Notes: a model not told the origin generated them from the sequence alone. A stretch of 19,002 nucleotides of DNA from Acidobacteriota bacterium (GCA_024640445.1 JAHEEZ010000045.1:1-19002), one strand, 5' to 3'. Numbered from the stretch's first letter, positions 8,838 to 15,304 are shown. Made by a program: numbers and translations.

Positions 8838-9008
8838 ATTGTTCTTCGTGACTCCTGACTCCATTTAGGCACGCTCCCTGACGGTCGCGTTTCCGCCGCG
8901 CGCCATTTGGCGCATTGGGCAGGGACAAGCCAAATAAGTGCGATCTCGAATCACACTGTCGGAGATCGACAAACTAAAGTTTGTCGAACGAACGCTCCTG
9001 ACTTCTGT
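8838..9008. repeat. Gap with partial third hairpin module
   Basis: The gap holds a short GACTCCTGACTCC heptad (about 8850-8862), a relative of the GCTCCCTCACGGTCGGG element (about 8872), a small hairpin GCGCC-attt-GGCGC near 8899, and an inverted GCAGGGACAAGCC fragment near 8921. A perfect hairpin TCGACAAACT-aa-AGTTTGTCGA (8966-8987) lies just 3' of the asparaginase gene. CGATCTC (8941-8947) can alternatively pair with GAGATCG (8962-8968), overlapping that hairpin. There is no gene. Confidence 0.7.
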
Positions 9009-10064
9009 CTACTTGATCAGTACACTTCCCTTGTGAATCATCATCCCGGATTTATTCACGACCACCATATCGGGATTGTCGCGTCCGCTCATCGCGGAGC
9101 ATCCGTATTCACCGTTCTTGTTCAACGCCACAAATTTCTCGCCCGGGAAGAAGTTCGGGTTCACCTTCTTGTATCGGTCGACGATCATCTGCAGGGCGTC
9201 CTCGCACGCTTGTTGGGGTGACCGGCCGGCTCGCATCTGGCCGACGATGAAATAGGAGGCGCACGATTTGATAACGTCCTCGCCGCGTCCCGTCGCTCCT
9301 GCGGCGCCTACTTCGTTGTCGACGTAAAGGCCCGCGCCGATTATCGGCGAATCTCCCACTCGTCCGGGAATCTTCCAGGCAAGCCCGCTGGTGCTTGTGA
9401 TCCCAGCGATGTCGCCGTTCGAATCGACCGCCAGCACGTTCGTGGTTCCGGTGTAATGATCTATCCCGTCATACAGTCCGGCGGTCTTCTCATCCCGTTT
9501 TTTCAGGTGATCGGGCGGTCCCCAGTCGTCGTCTTTGTTCAGGTTCTCTCGCCAGCGCAGCCAGAATCTGCGCGACTTATCCGTCATCAGGTCCTCTTCT
9601 TTGAAACCAAAAGACTTCGCGAACTTCAGCGCGCCCTGCCCAACCAACAAGACGTGGTCAGTTTTTTCCATCACGAGCCGGGCAACCGAACACGGCGTCT
9701 TGATGTTTTCGAGACAGGCAACCGCACCCGCGCTGTATGTCTTGCCGTCCATTATCGAGGAGTCCAACTGGACCACTCCATCGGCGTTCGGAAGGCCACC
9801 GTATCCGACCGAGACATCCTCCGGATCAACCTCGATGATGTTCGTTCCTTTTTCCACGGCGTCCAGCGCGGATCCGCCTTTCGCGAGGATCTGGAAAGCG
9901 GTTGTCGCCGCCGTTTTGCCGGTTTCGTTCCCGTGATCGGTGATTATGACGGGGATCGACCCTCCGGTCTGTGACCGAACGGACTTGAATCCGCCGAGCA
10001 GAAATGCCCCGACGCCAAGACCGGCGCCGCTCCGGAAGAATAGCCTGCGGGAAATATTGTTCAT
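9009..10064 (-). CDS. Tat-exported N4-(beta-N-acetylglucosaminyl)-L-asparaginase family (Ntn hydrolase)
   Basis: A 351-residue protein. The N-terminus has a twin-arginine signal, SRRLFF (residues 5-10), followed by a hydrophobic stretch to about 25, so it should be exported folded. The rest matches the glycosylasparaginase / isoaspartyl peptidase family (Pfam Asparaginase_2): GGSALDAVEKG (63-73), the predicted autocleavage site G206-T207 in YTGTTNVLAVD with T207 as the N-terminal nucleophile of the beta subunit, GITSTSG (221-227), GRVGDSPIIGAG (234-245) and AGATGRGE (255-262). A Gly before the nucleophile, rather than the Asp of classical glycosylasparaginase, resembles the plant-type isoaspartyl enzymes. 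It would hydrolyse asparagine-linked or isoaspartyl amides in the periplasm. CTCC at 10072-10075 (GGAG on the coding strand) lies 7 nt before the start. It sits between two serine hydrolases, which suggests a set of envelope peptide and amide scavenging enzymes. Confidence 0.93.
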   Translation of the reverse strand: MNNISRRLFFRSGAGLGVGAFLLGGFKSVRSQTGGSIPVIITDHGNETGKTAATTAFQILAKGGSALDAVEKGTNIIEVDPEDVSVGYGGLPNADGVVQLDSSIMDGKTYSAGAVACLENIKTPCSVARLVMEKTDHVLLVGQGALKFAKSFGFKEEDLMTDKSRRFWLRWRENLNKDDDWGPPDHLKKRDEKTAGLYDGIDHYTGTTNVLAVDSNGDIAGITSTSGLAWKIPGRVGDSPIIGAGLYVDNEVGAAGATGRGEDVIKSCASYFIVGQMRAGRSPQQACEDALQMIVDRYKKVNPNFFPGEKFVALNKNGEYGCSAMSGRDNPDMVVVNKSGMMIHKGSVLIK

Positions 10065-10085
10065 TTGATTTCTCCGTAACGTAGG

Positions 10086-10104
10086 GGCAGGGCTTGTCCC
10101 TGCC
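10086..10104. repeat. GC-rich REP-like hairpin, GGCAGGG type
   Basis: GGCAGGG-cttgt-CCCTGCC is a perfect 7-bp stem with the same CTTGT loop as the hairpins at 3815, 6927, 13033 and 16829. In this copy the fourth stem pair is A-T where the copies at 3815 and about 6927 have G-C. It lies 22 bp upstream of the asparaginase start, so it is not always at a gene end. Confidence 0.8.
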
Positions 10105-10153
10105 AGGAATTTTCAGGATGAAAGCGGCACAAATTTATCACAGAAAACAAAAA

Positions 10154-10287
10154 AGCCACGAATTTCACGAATCTCACGAATGGGGGAACCGGGGATCTAC
10201 TTGCGTACGTGTAAGATCAGACTTCAAACCAGTACAATAATCCGCGAAACTACCAAACCATTCGTGTTATTCGTGCAATTCGTGGCC
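10154..10287. repeat. Inverted-repeat element with 9-bp-period CACGAAT arms
   Basis: The left arm (10154-10183) is three 9-bp units of the form CACGAATNN. The right arm (10258-10287) is its reverse complement with 26 of 30 matches by hand count. The spacer is 74 bp and shows no gene; it contains an isolated ATCCGCGAAAC fragment near 10239. The element lies between the stop of the TPR serine hydrolase gene (10 bp away) and the asparaginase promoter region. Its architecture is like the AGGAT-armed elements at 12169, 14221 and 15327, but with a different unit sequence. Confidence 0.8.
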
Positions 10288-10297
10288 AATTCCCATC

Positions 10298-12022
10298 TTA
10301 CTTGATCTTCGAGGCCGGAAGATCCCTTCCTCCCTGGTTCAGGATCAGGCCCGTCACCTTGCCGGAGTCGTCCTTCTGGAAAGTGATCTTCGCTCCGGCG
10401 GCCCTCAGAACGAAGACGTCCTCCGATTCGGGTGCGACCTCCACCTTTGCCTGGCCGGTCGCCTGGGTGAAGAGCTTGCCGTTCTCGGCTGTGATGGTCA
10501 GGACGAAGTTCGGCGCAAGCTGGTACTCGCCGACATACTGCTGAAGCGTTGAAGGCTCCACATCGGTTTCGCCCGACTCGATCCGCTTGATCGCGTTCTT
10601 GCCGTTCTCGTTCTCCGGATTCATCTCCACCGACTTCCTGTAGTTCTTCAAGGCCAGGTCTTTGTCGCCGTCCGCAAAGTATGCTTCGCCGAGGCTGTCG
10701 TAAGCGTTGAAGGAGTCCGGGAACATCTCGACGTTCAGTTTGAAGATCTCTATCGCGTCCTTTGTCTTGCTGAGCGCAAGAAGCTGATATCCGAGACTGT
10801 TCAATTGCGGCTCCGAAAAGTCGTAGTTGTCCGGCTTCGACTTCTTGAGTTCCCGGTACTGGGTCACTGCCGCCTGAAGACCGCTCTTCTCATAGGTCTT
10901 GAACAATGTCTCCACTACAGAGTATTTCGGTTTCTGATAAGGCAGGCCGTTGAGCACCGCGAGCGCCCCTTGCGTGATGTCGTTGAGCTTCTGGATCCCT
11001 TCGACGTTTCCCAAAAGCACGACCAGGCTGCCGGATTCGGGAAACCGCGTGATCAACGTGTTGAATCCGTTGATCCCTCCGCCGTGACCGATCGTCTTCA
11101 CCTTCCGGTCGGTGTTCCCGACCTTCCTTTCGCCTATGGAGAAGCCGTAGCCGTAATTGGACATCCCCGGTTTGAACATCAGGTCCTTGCTTTCCTGTTT
11201 CAGTACTTTTTCCGAATCAAGCGCGCGGTCCCATTTGTACAGGTCCTCGACGGTTGAATATAGCGAGCCTGCGGCGTACGGGATCGACATGTCCAGGTAA
11301 GCCGAATTTGCGTAACCGTCGGCGGTTTTCGAATATCCGGTCGCGCGGCGCTTCATTATCGTCGCGTGGTGGTCATAGCCGCTGTCATTCATCCCGACCG
11401 GACCGAAGATCTTCTCCTGAAGCATCTCTTCGTATGTCTTTCCCGTGATCTTCTCGATTATGGCGCCAAGCAGGAAATAGCCGGAGTTGTTGTAGCTGAA
11501 CTTCGAACCCGGCTCGAACTCCAAGTCGCCGCTGCAGTATTTCTTGACGAAGTCCTCGACGCCGAACGGGTTGCGGCTCACGTCTTCGAAGAACTTCGGC
11601 AGGCCCGTGTAACTGGGAATCCCGGAAGTGTGGTTGAGGAGTTGGTGAATGGTGACTTTCTCGCCGATGTCCTTTCGATAATAGGGAAGGTAGTCGCTAA
11701 GCTTCTTTTCGAGATCGATCTTGCCTTCCTCGCGGAGTTGGAGGATAAGTGCGGCGGTGAACTGCTTGGTGATCGAACCAAGCCGGAACTTCGTGTCCGG
11801 TTTGATCGGGATGTCCCATTCGTAGTCCGCCATCCCGTAGCCTTTCTTGAATATGACCTTGCCGTTCTCGGCCACGAGCGCTGAGCCGTGGAACTGGCCC
11901 ATGTCGAAGTACGCCTGGACCATCTCGTCCAGCTGCTTCGCCTTGTCCTGCGCGGCGGCGGCGAACGCGGTGATCGCGATGATAAGTAGTATGTGTGCGG
12001 GTTTGAAAAAGCAGCGTTTCAT
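10298..12022 (-). CDS. Secreted serine hydrolase (beta-lactamase family) with TPR repeats
   Basis: A 574-residue protein from ATG 12022. Residues 1 to about 24 are a signal peptide (MKRCFFKPAH, then a hydrophobic ILLIIAITAFAAAA). The hydrolase domain (about 28-375) has the nucleophile motif S83-I-T-K86 in LGSITKQF, Y177-N-N179, LLNHTSGIPSY (128-138) and GHGGG around H313. Residues about 405-485 contain TPR-like helices (AIEIFKLNVEMFPDSFNAY, then LGEAYFADGDKDLALKNY). Residues about 490-574 are a beta-rich C-terminal domain that begins with the QQYVGEYQL segment typical of DUF3471-like tails. AGAGGA (minus strand, 12033-12028) is a good ribosome binding site 5 nt before this ATG. An upstream in-frame start at 12172 would add 50 residues encoded by intergenic repeats and is rejected. 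The substrate is unknown; envelope D-peptides or esters are likely. Confidence 0.93.
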   Translation of the reverse strand: MKRCFFKPAHILLIIAITAFAAAAQDKAKQLDEMVQAYFDMGQFHGSALVAENGKVIFKKGYGMADYEWDIPIKPDTKFRLGSITKQFTAALILQLREEGKIDLEKKLSDYLPYYRKDIGEKVTIHQLLNHTSGIPSYTGLPKFFEDVSRNPFGVEDFVKKYCSGDLEFEPGSKFSYNNSGYFLLGAIIEKITGKTYEEMLQEKIFGPVGMNDSGYDHHATIMKRRATGYSKTADGYANSAYLDMSIPYAAGSLYSTVEDLYKWDRALDSEKVLKQESKDLMFKPGMSNYGYGFSIGERKVGNTDRKVKTIGHGGGINGFNTLITRFPESGSLVVLLGNVEGIQKLNDITQGALAVLNGLPYQKPKYSVVETLFKTYEKSGLQAAVTQYRELKKSKPDNYDFSEPQLNSLGYQLLALSKTKDAIEIFKLNVEMFPDSFNAYDSLGEAYFADGDKDLALKNYRKSVEMNPENENGKNAIKRIESGETDVEPSTLQQYVGEYQLAPNFVLTITAENGKLFTQATGQAKVEVAPESEDVFVLRAAGAKITFQKDDSGKVTGLILNQGGRDLPASKIK

Positions 12023-12131
12023 TTGATTCCTCTTGATTAATGAATTGGGTGGAACGGAAGCATTGTATACGATTTTGAAAATAAGGAGACCGGAGATCCG
12101 GGACCGGAATCTTACTCCCGTCTTCCTTTTC

Positions 12132-12410
12132 AACCGCAGAGGGCGCAGAGATCTTGTAGTTGGGGAATTCAACAGGATGTACAGGATAGATAGGATGGTT
12201 TCATTGTACGCTACAAAGACGACCTATCTGTATGACCACAACTGAAAGCGAAACAGTGGTTCCAAAGGTCGCAATCTGGCATGAGGTTATGATCTTGGTC
12301 CTTGGGGTTAAATCCTTTCCATCCTGCCCATCCTGTTAAATCCCATTTTCGCGGCCTTTGCGTTTAGGATTCCCCAAAAAATCTCTGCGCTCTCTGCGCC
12401 CTCTGCGGTT
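12132..12410. repeat. Composite palindrome in divergent gap, containing 171-bp element copy A
   Basis: The core is 12169-12339: a 28-bp left arm, a 115-bp core (12197-12311) and a 28-bp right arm; the arms match at 22 of the 26 central positions. Each arm is three 9-bp units of the ACAGGATNN type. Outside these lies a second pair of arms: AACCGCAGAGGGCGCAGAG (from 12132) and its counterpart built of three CTCTGCGNN units (12381-12410), which carries one extra 9-bp unit. The whole 279-bp imperfect palindrome fills most of the gap between two divergent genes. The last 40 bp of its core match copy C closely, including GTTATGATCT. Confidence 0.88.
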
Positions 12411-12423
12411 GATTTCTTCCGAA

Positions 12424-12450
12424 ATCCTTTCCATCCCCTTCATCCCTGTT
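12424..12450. repeat. Solo 9-bp-period arm (ATCCC type)
   Basis: Three 9-bp units occur in a row: ATCCTTTCC, ATCCCCTTC, ATCCCTGTT. A near-identical solo arm lies at 13351-13377 upstream of lexA, and the second and third units are the same in both. No matching left arm is nearby. Both solo arms end shortly before the promoter region of the next gene. Confidence 0.75.
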
Positions 12451-12451
12451 G

Positions 12452-12457
12452 TATATT
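12452..12457 (+). promoter_or_regulatory. Candidate -10 box 8 nt before the SRPBCC start
   Basis: TATATT lies at 12452-12457, with a weak TTCCAT 17 bp upstream (12429-12434) inside the solo arm. If it is used, transcription would start at or next to the ATG at 12466, giving a leaderless or nearly leaderless message. No Shine-Dalgarno sequence is visible, which fits but does not prove this. Confidence 0.35.
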
Positions 12458-12465
12458 CTTCGCAA

Positions 12466-13020
12466 ATGCCCGACATACACCACCAGTTCCCTGTGTTCGC
12501 GCCTACGGACAGGGTCTTCGAGGCGATTTCGACGCCCAAAGGCCTCGACGCCTGGTGGACACTTTCGTCGAAAGGCACTCCGAAGACGGGCGAGATCTAC
12601 GAACTGTTCTTCGGCGAGGGATACGACTGGCGCGCCCGCGTCAGCACCTGCGTTCCGGGCCACGTCTTCGCGCTCTCGATCTACGACTCGATGCCCGACT
12701 GGGAGAACACGATCGTCCGCTTTGAACTGACGGAGGAGGGTGCTTCCGAGGACGACACAACGGATGCCGAGGGATCGGAGAGTTCTGTGAACGAAGCCGA
12801 AACCTTTCTTACATCCGCGTTATCCGCGAAATCCGCGGCAACAGATGTAATGTCGCCTTTCGCGGCGAAAACCCTCGTCCGATTCAGCCACACCGGCTGG
12901 CCGGAAGACAATGACCACTACCGGATCTCGTCCTTCTGCTGGGCTATGTACCTGAGACTGATGAAGAAGTACGTCGAGGAAGGCACGATAGTCGAATTCA
13001 GGAAGCGCCTGGACGCTTGA
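12466..13020 (+). CDS. SRPBCC / AHSA1-like protein with inserted loop
   Basis: A 184-residue protein from ATG 12466. The N-terminal half has the AHSA1/START-like pattern (FPVFAPTDRVFEAISTPKG, AWWT, GTPKTGEIYELFF). The C-terminal half ends with the strongly family-like FSHTGWPEDNDHYRISSFCW and a final amphipathic helix. Between FELTE and TLVRFSHTGW lies an extra segment of about 40 residues, rich in Ser, Glu, Asp and Ala, so the protein is longer than the usual 140-150. Part of that insert is the tripeptide series SAL-SAK-SAA (117-125), encoded by a 9-bp DNA repeat. The fold binds hydrophobic ligands in other families; the ligand and role here are unknown. ATG 12466 is chosen because upstream in-frame codons come from repeat sequence. 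The gene is divergent from the TPR serine hydrolase. Confidence 0.85.
   Translation: MPDIHHQFPVFAPTDRVFEAISTPKGLDAWWTLSSKGTPKTGEIYELFFGEGYDWRARVSTCVPGHVFALSIYDSMPDWENTIVRFELTEEGASEDDTTDAEGSESSVNEAETFLTSALSAKSAATDVMSPFAAKTLVRFSHTGWPEDNDHYRISSFCWAMYLRLMKKYVEEGTIVEFRKRLDA
12814..12840 (+). repeat. 9-bp tandem repeat inside the SRPBCC gene
   Basis: Three units occur in frame: TCCGCGTTA, TCCGCGAAA, TCCGCGGCA. They encode SAL, SAK, SAA. The pattern is that of the intergenic 9-bp arms, and a fragment ATCCGCGAAAC is also seen in the gap near 10239. It sits in the unconserved loop of the protein. Confidence 0.85.
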
Positions 13021-13032
13021 GATCAGTAGGGG

Positions 13033-13047
13033 CGGGGCTTGTCCCCG
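13033..13047. repeat. GC-rich REP-like hairpin after the SRPBCC stop
   Basis: CGGGG-cttgt-CCCCG is a 5-bp stem with the shared CTTGT loop, starting 12 bp after the stop codon. It is a shortened member of the family at 3815 and 16829. It could help termination or protect the 3' end. Confidence 0.7.
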
Positions 13048-13051
13048 ATCT

Positions 13052-13268
13052 GGATCAGTACGTGATCGGTTGACGGAACACAGCCACGTGTCAGCAGCCT
13101 GACCGTGAGGGAGGGCGTAGAGTCGGAAGTCGGGAAACATTCCTCATTGACCATTGACCAATGGATCAGTACCCGGAGCGGAAGCGACGGGCGTGTCAGT
13201 AGCCTGACCGTGAGGGAGGGCGTAGAGTCGGAAGTCGGGAAACATTCCTCATTGACCATTGCCCATTG
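13052..13268. repeat. 105-bp tandem duplication upstream of lexA
   Basis: About 70 bp starting at GTGTCAG 13088 recurs at 13193 with a period of 105 bp and only a few differences. It holds an AGCCTGACCGTGAGGGAGGGC element, CGTAGAGTCGG, and two or more ATTGACC heptads. Each unit is preceded by ATCAGTAC; a partial third unit starts at 13270. The hairpin-forming CCCGGAGCGGAAGCGACGGG (13172-13191) and CCCCGAGAGGTAGCGAGGGG (13277-13296) lie here. No gene is supported, although the minus strand is open because 105 is a multiple of three. Confidence 0.85.
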
Positions 13269-13350
13269 AATCAGTACCCCGAGAGGTAGCGAGGGGCATA
13301 AGTAAGGTAGTCCGCGGAGAGCGTAGAGATTGCAGCGGCTCTCTTTTCCC

Positions 13351-13377
13351 ATCCCTTTTATCCCCTTCATCCCTGTT
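13351..13377. repeat. Solo 9-bp-period arm upstream of the lexA promoter
   Basis: Three units occur: ATCCCTTTT, ATCCCCTTC, ATCCCTGTT. This is the partner of the solo arm at 12424-12450. It ends 10 bp before the predicted lexA -35 box. Confidence 0.75.
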
Positions 13378-13386
13378 AAATTTCTC

Positions 13387-13450
13387 TTGACCTCCCCCCT
13401 TCTTTCCTCTAAACTGTCCGTAGTATCCATAAATTATCCGCAGAGTGTCC
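13387..13450 (+). promoter_or_regulatory. Predicted lexA promoter with phased direct repeats (possible operator)
   Basis: TTGACC (13387-13392) and TAAACT (13410-13415) form a sigma-70-like promoter with a 17-bp spacer. Directly downstream, TATCC (13424-13428), TATCC (13435-13439) and TGTCC (13446-13450) are spaced exactly 11 bp apart, and a further TGTCC (13415-13419) lies 9 bp upstream of the first. Repeats in helical phase over the transcription start are placed where LexA autoregulation would be expected. They do not match the SOS boxes I know from E. coli (CTGT-N8-ACAG) or Bacillus, so this is a candidate only. Confidence 0.45.
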
Positions 13451-13453
13451 ATT

Positions 13454-14047
13454 ATGCAGGAAGAGAAACTTCTGGAGTTTTTAAAGAAGAGCGATTCGCC
13501 GACGCAGGGTGAGATGAAGAAGGCGATCGGGACGAAGTCGAACGCCGTGCTTTACAAGGTGCTCGATTCGCTCGAAGAACAGGGCTTTATAAAAAGGTCG
13601 AAGGGTCGCTGGCGCGGGGTCAGCCTTGTCTCGTACGACGACGAGGGAGGCGCGGACGGCTGGACGGCGATACCGCTTTTGGGGATAGTCGCCGCCGGGC
13701 ACCCGATAGAGGCGGTGCTGGTGCCGGAAAAAATGTCCGTGCCCGCGACGATGCTCAAGCCCGGGCACGATTACTTCGCGCTCGAGGTCCGCGGCGATTC
13801 GATGATCGACGAGAAGATACTCGACGGCGACCGGATCGCGCTGAGGCAGGCGAATACGGCGTCGAACGGCGACGTGGTGGTGGCTTTGATCGACGGCGAG
13901 AACGCGACGGTGAAGACGTTCCGCAAGACGGGTCGGAAGATCCAGCTGATACCGGCGAACAGGGACTTCGAAACGATCGAGGTCGACGCGGACCGGGTGA
14001 CGATCCAGGGCGTCCTGGTCGGGCTCGTTCGCCACTATGAACGGTAG
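13454..14047 (+). CDS. lexA: LexA-type SOS repressor (S24 autopeptidase)
   Basis: A 197-residue protein. Residues 1-60 form a winged helix-turn-helix DNA-binding domain (LLEFLKKSDSPTQGEMKKAIG, then KVLDSLEEQGFIKR and the wing KGRWRGVSLV). Residues about 70-197 are the S24 domain: the Ala81-Gly82 self-cleavage site in GIVAAGHPIEA, nucleophile Ser116 in VRGDSMID, and general base Lys154 in ATVKTF. All catalytic parts are present, so RecA-stimulated cleavage should work. The recognition helix differs from E. coli LexA, so a different operator is expected. ATG 13454 is used; an in-frame GTG at 13445 would add three residues. Neither has a clear Shine-Dalgarno. The imuA-imuB-dnaE2 genes follow on the same strand, which makes LexA their probable regulator. 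A paralogous S24 repressor with another role remains possible. Confidence 0.9.
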   Translation: MQEEKLLEFLKKSDSPTQGEMKKAIGTKSNAVLYKVLDSLEEQGFIKRSKGRWRGVSLVSYDDEGGADGWTAIPLLGIVAAGHPIEAVLVPEKMSVPATMLKPGHDYFALEVRGDSMIDEKILDGDRIALRQANTASNGDVVVALIDGENATVKTFRKTGRKIQLIPANRDFETIEVDADRVTIQGVLVGLVRHYER

Positions 14048-14094
14048 GGGGACTAACCGCGGAGGCGCTGAGGCGCTGAGATTTTTAGGGGGAA

Positions 14095-14122
14095 TTAACA
14101 GGATGGACAGGATGTACAGGAT
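14095..14122. repeat. Solo left arm of the AGGAT element
   Basis: A 28-bp arm of three 9-bp units (ACAGGATGG, ACAGGATGT, ACAGGATTG) follows an ACCGCGGAGGCGCTGAGG block and ATTTTTAGGGGG. It has the same layout as the left side of copy B 126 bp downstream, but its own core and right arm are missing. It begins about 50 bp after the lexA stop. An open frame through it encodes a repeat-derived string (NRMDRMYRI) and is not a gene. Confidence 0.8.
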
Positions 14123-14187
14123 TGGTTCTTTGCTCCCTTCTGAATTCTTTCTATTTACGATTCACAATTTACGGTTCACGGAAAAGA

Positions 14188-14391
14188 AACCGCAGAGAGC
14201 ACAGAGATTTTTAGGGGAAATTAACAGGATGGACAGGATAGAAAGGATAGGTTTTCCTGTCTGCCTAAGTGGCGATTTATAGTTTAGAACTCATCCGGGA
14301 AGCGAACGCCTATGTCGAAAACCGGAATTTTCGTGAAACTGTGGTTTGCAGCCTTTTGGTTAAATCCTTTCTATCCTGTCCATCCTGTTAA
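14188..14391. repeat. 171-bp inverted-repeat element copy B (perfect 28-bp ends)
   Basis: The left arm 14221-14248 and right arm 14364-14391 are exact reverse complements over 28 bp. The core (14249-14363) is 115 bp. An outer block AACCGCAGAGAGCACAGAG followed by ATTTTTAGGGGAAA (from 14188) precedes it, as in copies A and the imuB-dnaE2 element. Compared without gaps, the cores of B and C agree at about 67 of 115 positions by hand count, so they are homologous and not just similar arms. The core contains no open frame of note. Confidence 0.92.
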
Positions 14392-14445
14392 TTCCTCCTC
14401 TTTGTGGCTAATTTTTTTTCAAGGGGAAAAGGTCGATCGTGAGTA

Positions 14446-14609
14446 GTTCAGAGTTTCAGGTTCAGAGTTCAAGGTTGGGTATCGGACTCCCGCCCGAATC
14501 TTTCTCCGCGTCTCTGTGCCTCCGCGGTGAAGATCGGTTATGCGCGTCGCTACCGCTCCGGGTACCGATGGATTGGTCAATGATCACTGGTCACTGGTCA
14601 CTGGTCAAT
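14446..14609. repeat. Heptad arrays and hairpin element upstream of imuA
   Basis: 14446-14480 has five 7-bp units (GTTCAGA, GTTTCAG, GTTCAGA, GTTCAAG, GTTGGGT). 14575-14609 has five more (GGTCAAT, GATCACT, GGTCACT, GGTCACT, GGTCAAT). Between them, 14542-14569 is a minus-strand copy of the GAGCGGTAGCGA hairpin element. The stretch from 14610 to the imuA start has CTCCTGTCTCCTG heptads and no clear promoter or Shine-Dalgarno. Confidence 0.85.
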
Positions 14610-14653
14610 AGCCCGGTCGCCGGTCTCCTGTCTCCTGCCGCGGCCCGACAGAC

Positions 14654-15304
14654 ATGATCGCCCGGGGGGTCGCAAAGCTCCGGGAGTTCGCGGAGTTAAG
14701 ACAGGCGGAACGTGTCCTCACCGGCGTGGCGCCTTTCGACCGCCTGAGCGGCGGTCTCATACGCGGCGGGATCTGCGAACTGACCGGTCCGGCGGGCGGG
14801 GGAAAGAGGGGGCTTGTGTTCTCGATGATCGCCAACCTGACGCGGGCGAACAACATATGCGCGGTCGTGGACGCTTCGGACAGTTTCGATCCGCCGTCCG
14901 CCGACAAGAGCGGCGTGAAGCTGAACAAGGTGCTTTGGGTCAAATGCGGCGGCGATCCGAAGAAGGCGGTGCTTGCCACCGACTATCTGATCCAGTCCGG
15001 CCTGTTCGGAGCGATATGGCTCGACCTGAGTCTTGCGGACGAGGACTTCCTGAACCGAATGCCCAGCTCGTACTGGTTCCGGTTCAAGGTCGGTCTGAAG
15101 GACACGGCGTCGGTGCTGCTTGTAACGCTTGAGGAAACGCGCCTGCGTTCGGCGTCGCACCAGTCGGTGCGGGTCGCGAAAGAGTCGAGCGAATGGGCGG
15201 GCGAAGCGGGCTTCCGTGTGATGCGCGGCGCGGACGTGACGCTAGAGATGAAAAAGCCCGTGTCAGTTATCAGGGAGCAATTGTCAGTGGTCAATGGGGA
15301 GTGA
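14654..15304 (+). CDS. imuA: ImuA-like RecA-fold protein of the mutasome
   Basis: A 216-residue protein. It has a RecA-like core: LSGGLIRGGICELTGPAGGG leads into a P-loop (45-52), VVDASDSFDPPSADKSGV (71-88), LNKVLWVKCGG (90-100), and a Walker B-like strand GAIWLDL (119-125, D124). The DSFDPPSA and LWVKC patterns are those of ImuA proteins encoded with imuB and dnaE2. The Ser/Thr that coordinates magnesium in a normal P-loop is Arg52 (GGGKR), so ATP hydrolysis is doubtful, as has been noted for related ImuA forms. ImuA is an accessory factor that helps ImuB and DnaE2 copy damaged DNA. The last 15 or so residues are encoded by a 7-bp repeat array that also supplies the stop. The start is preceded by CCCGACAGAC, with no Shine-Dalgarno. 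Confidence 0.87.
   Translation: MIARGVAKLREFAELRQAERVLTGVAPFDRLSGGLIRGGICELTGPAGGGKRGLVFSMIANLTRANNICAVVDASDSFDPPSADKSGVKLNKVLWVKCGGDPKKAVLATDYLIQSGLFGAIWLDLSLADEDFLNRMPSSYWFRFKVGLKDTASVLLVTLEETRLRSASHQSVRVAKESSEWAGEAGFRVMRGADVTLEMKKPVSVIREQLSVVNGE

Noticed and set aside
12023..12172. Upstream start for the TPR serine hydrolase
   Set aside because: The added 50 residues come from CGCAGAG/AGGAT repeat DNA; the ATG at 12022 has a Shine-Dalgarno and begins a signal peptide.
12358..12465. Upstream start for the SRPBCC protein
   Set aside because: The extra 36 residues are read from CTCTGCG and ATCCC repeat arms; family similarity begins at MPDIHHQF.
13023..13430. Minus-strand 135-codon frame with two 35-residue repeats
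   Set aside because: It is produced by the 105-bp tandem duplication and overlaps the lexA promoter; no domain is recognisable.
14037..14282. 81-codon frame after lexA
   Set aside because: It encodes NRMDRM-type strings read from the AGGAT arms and overlaps the lexA end.
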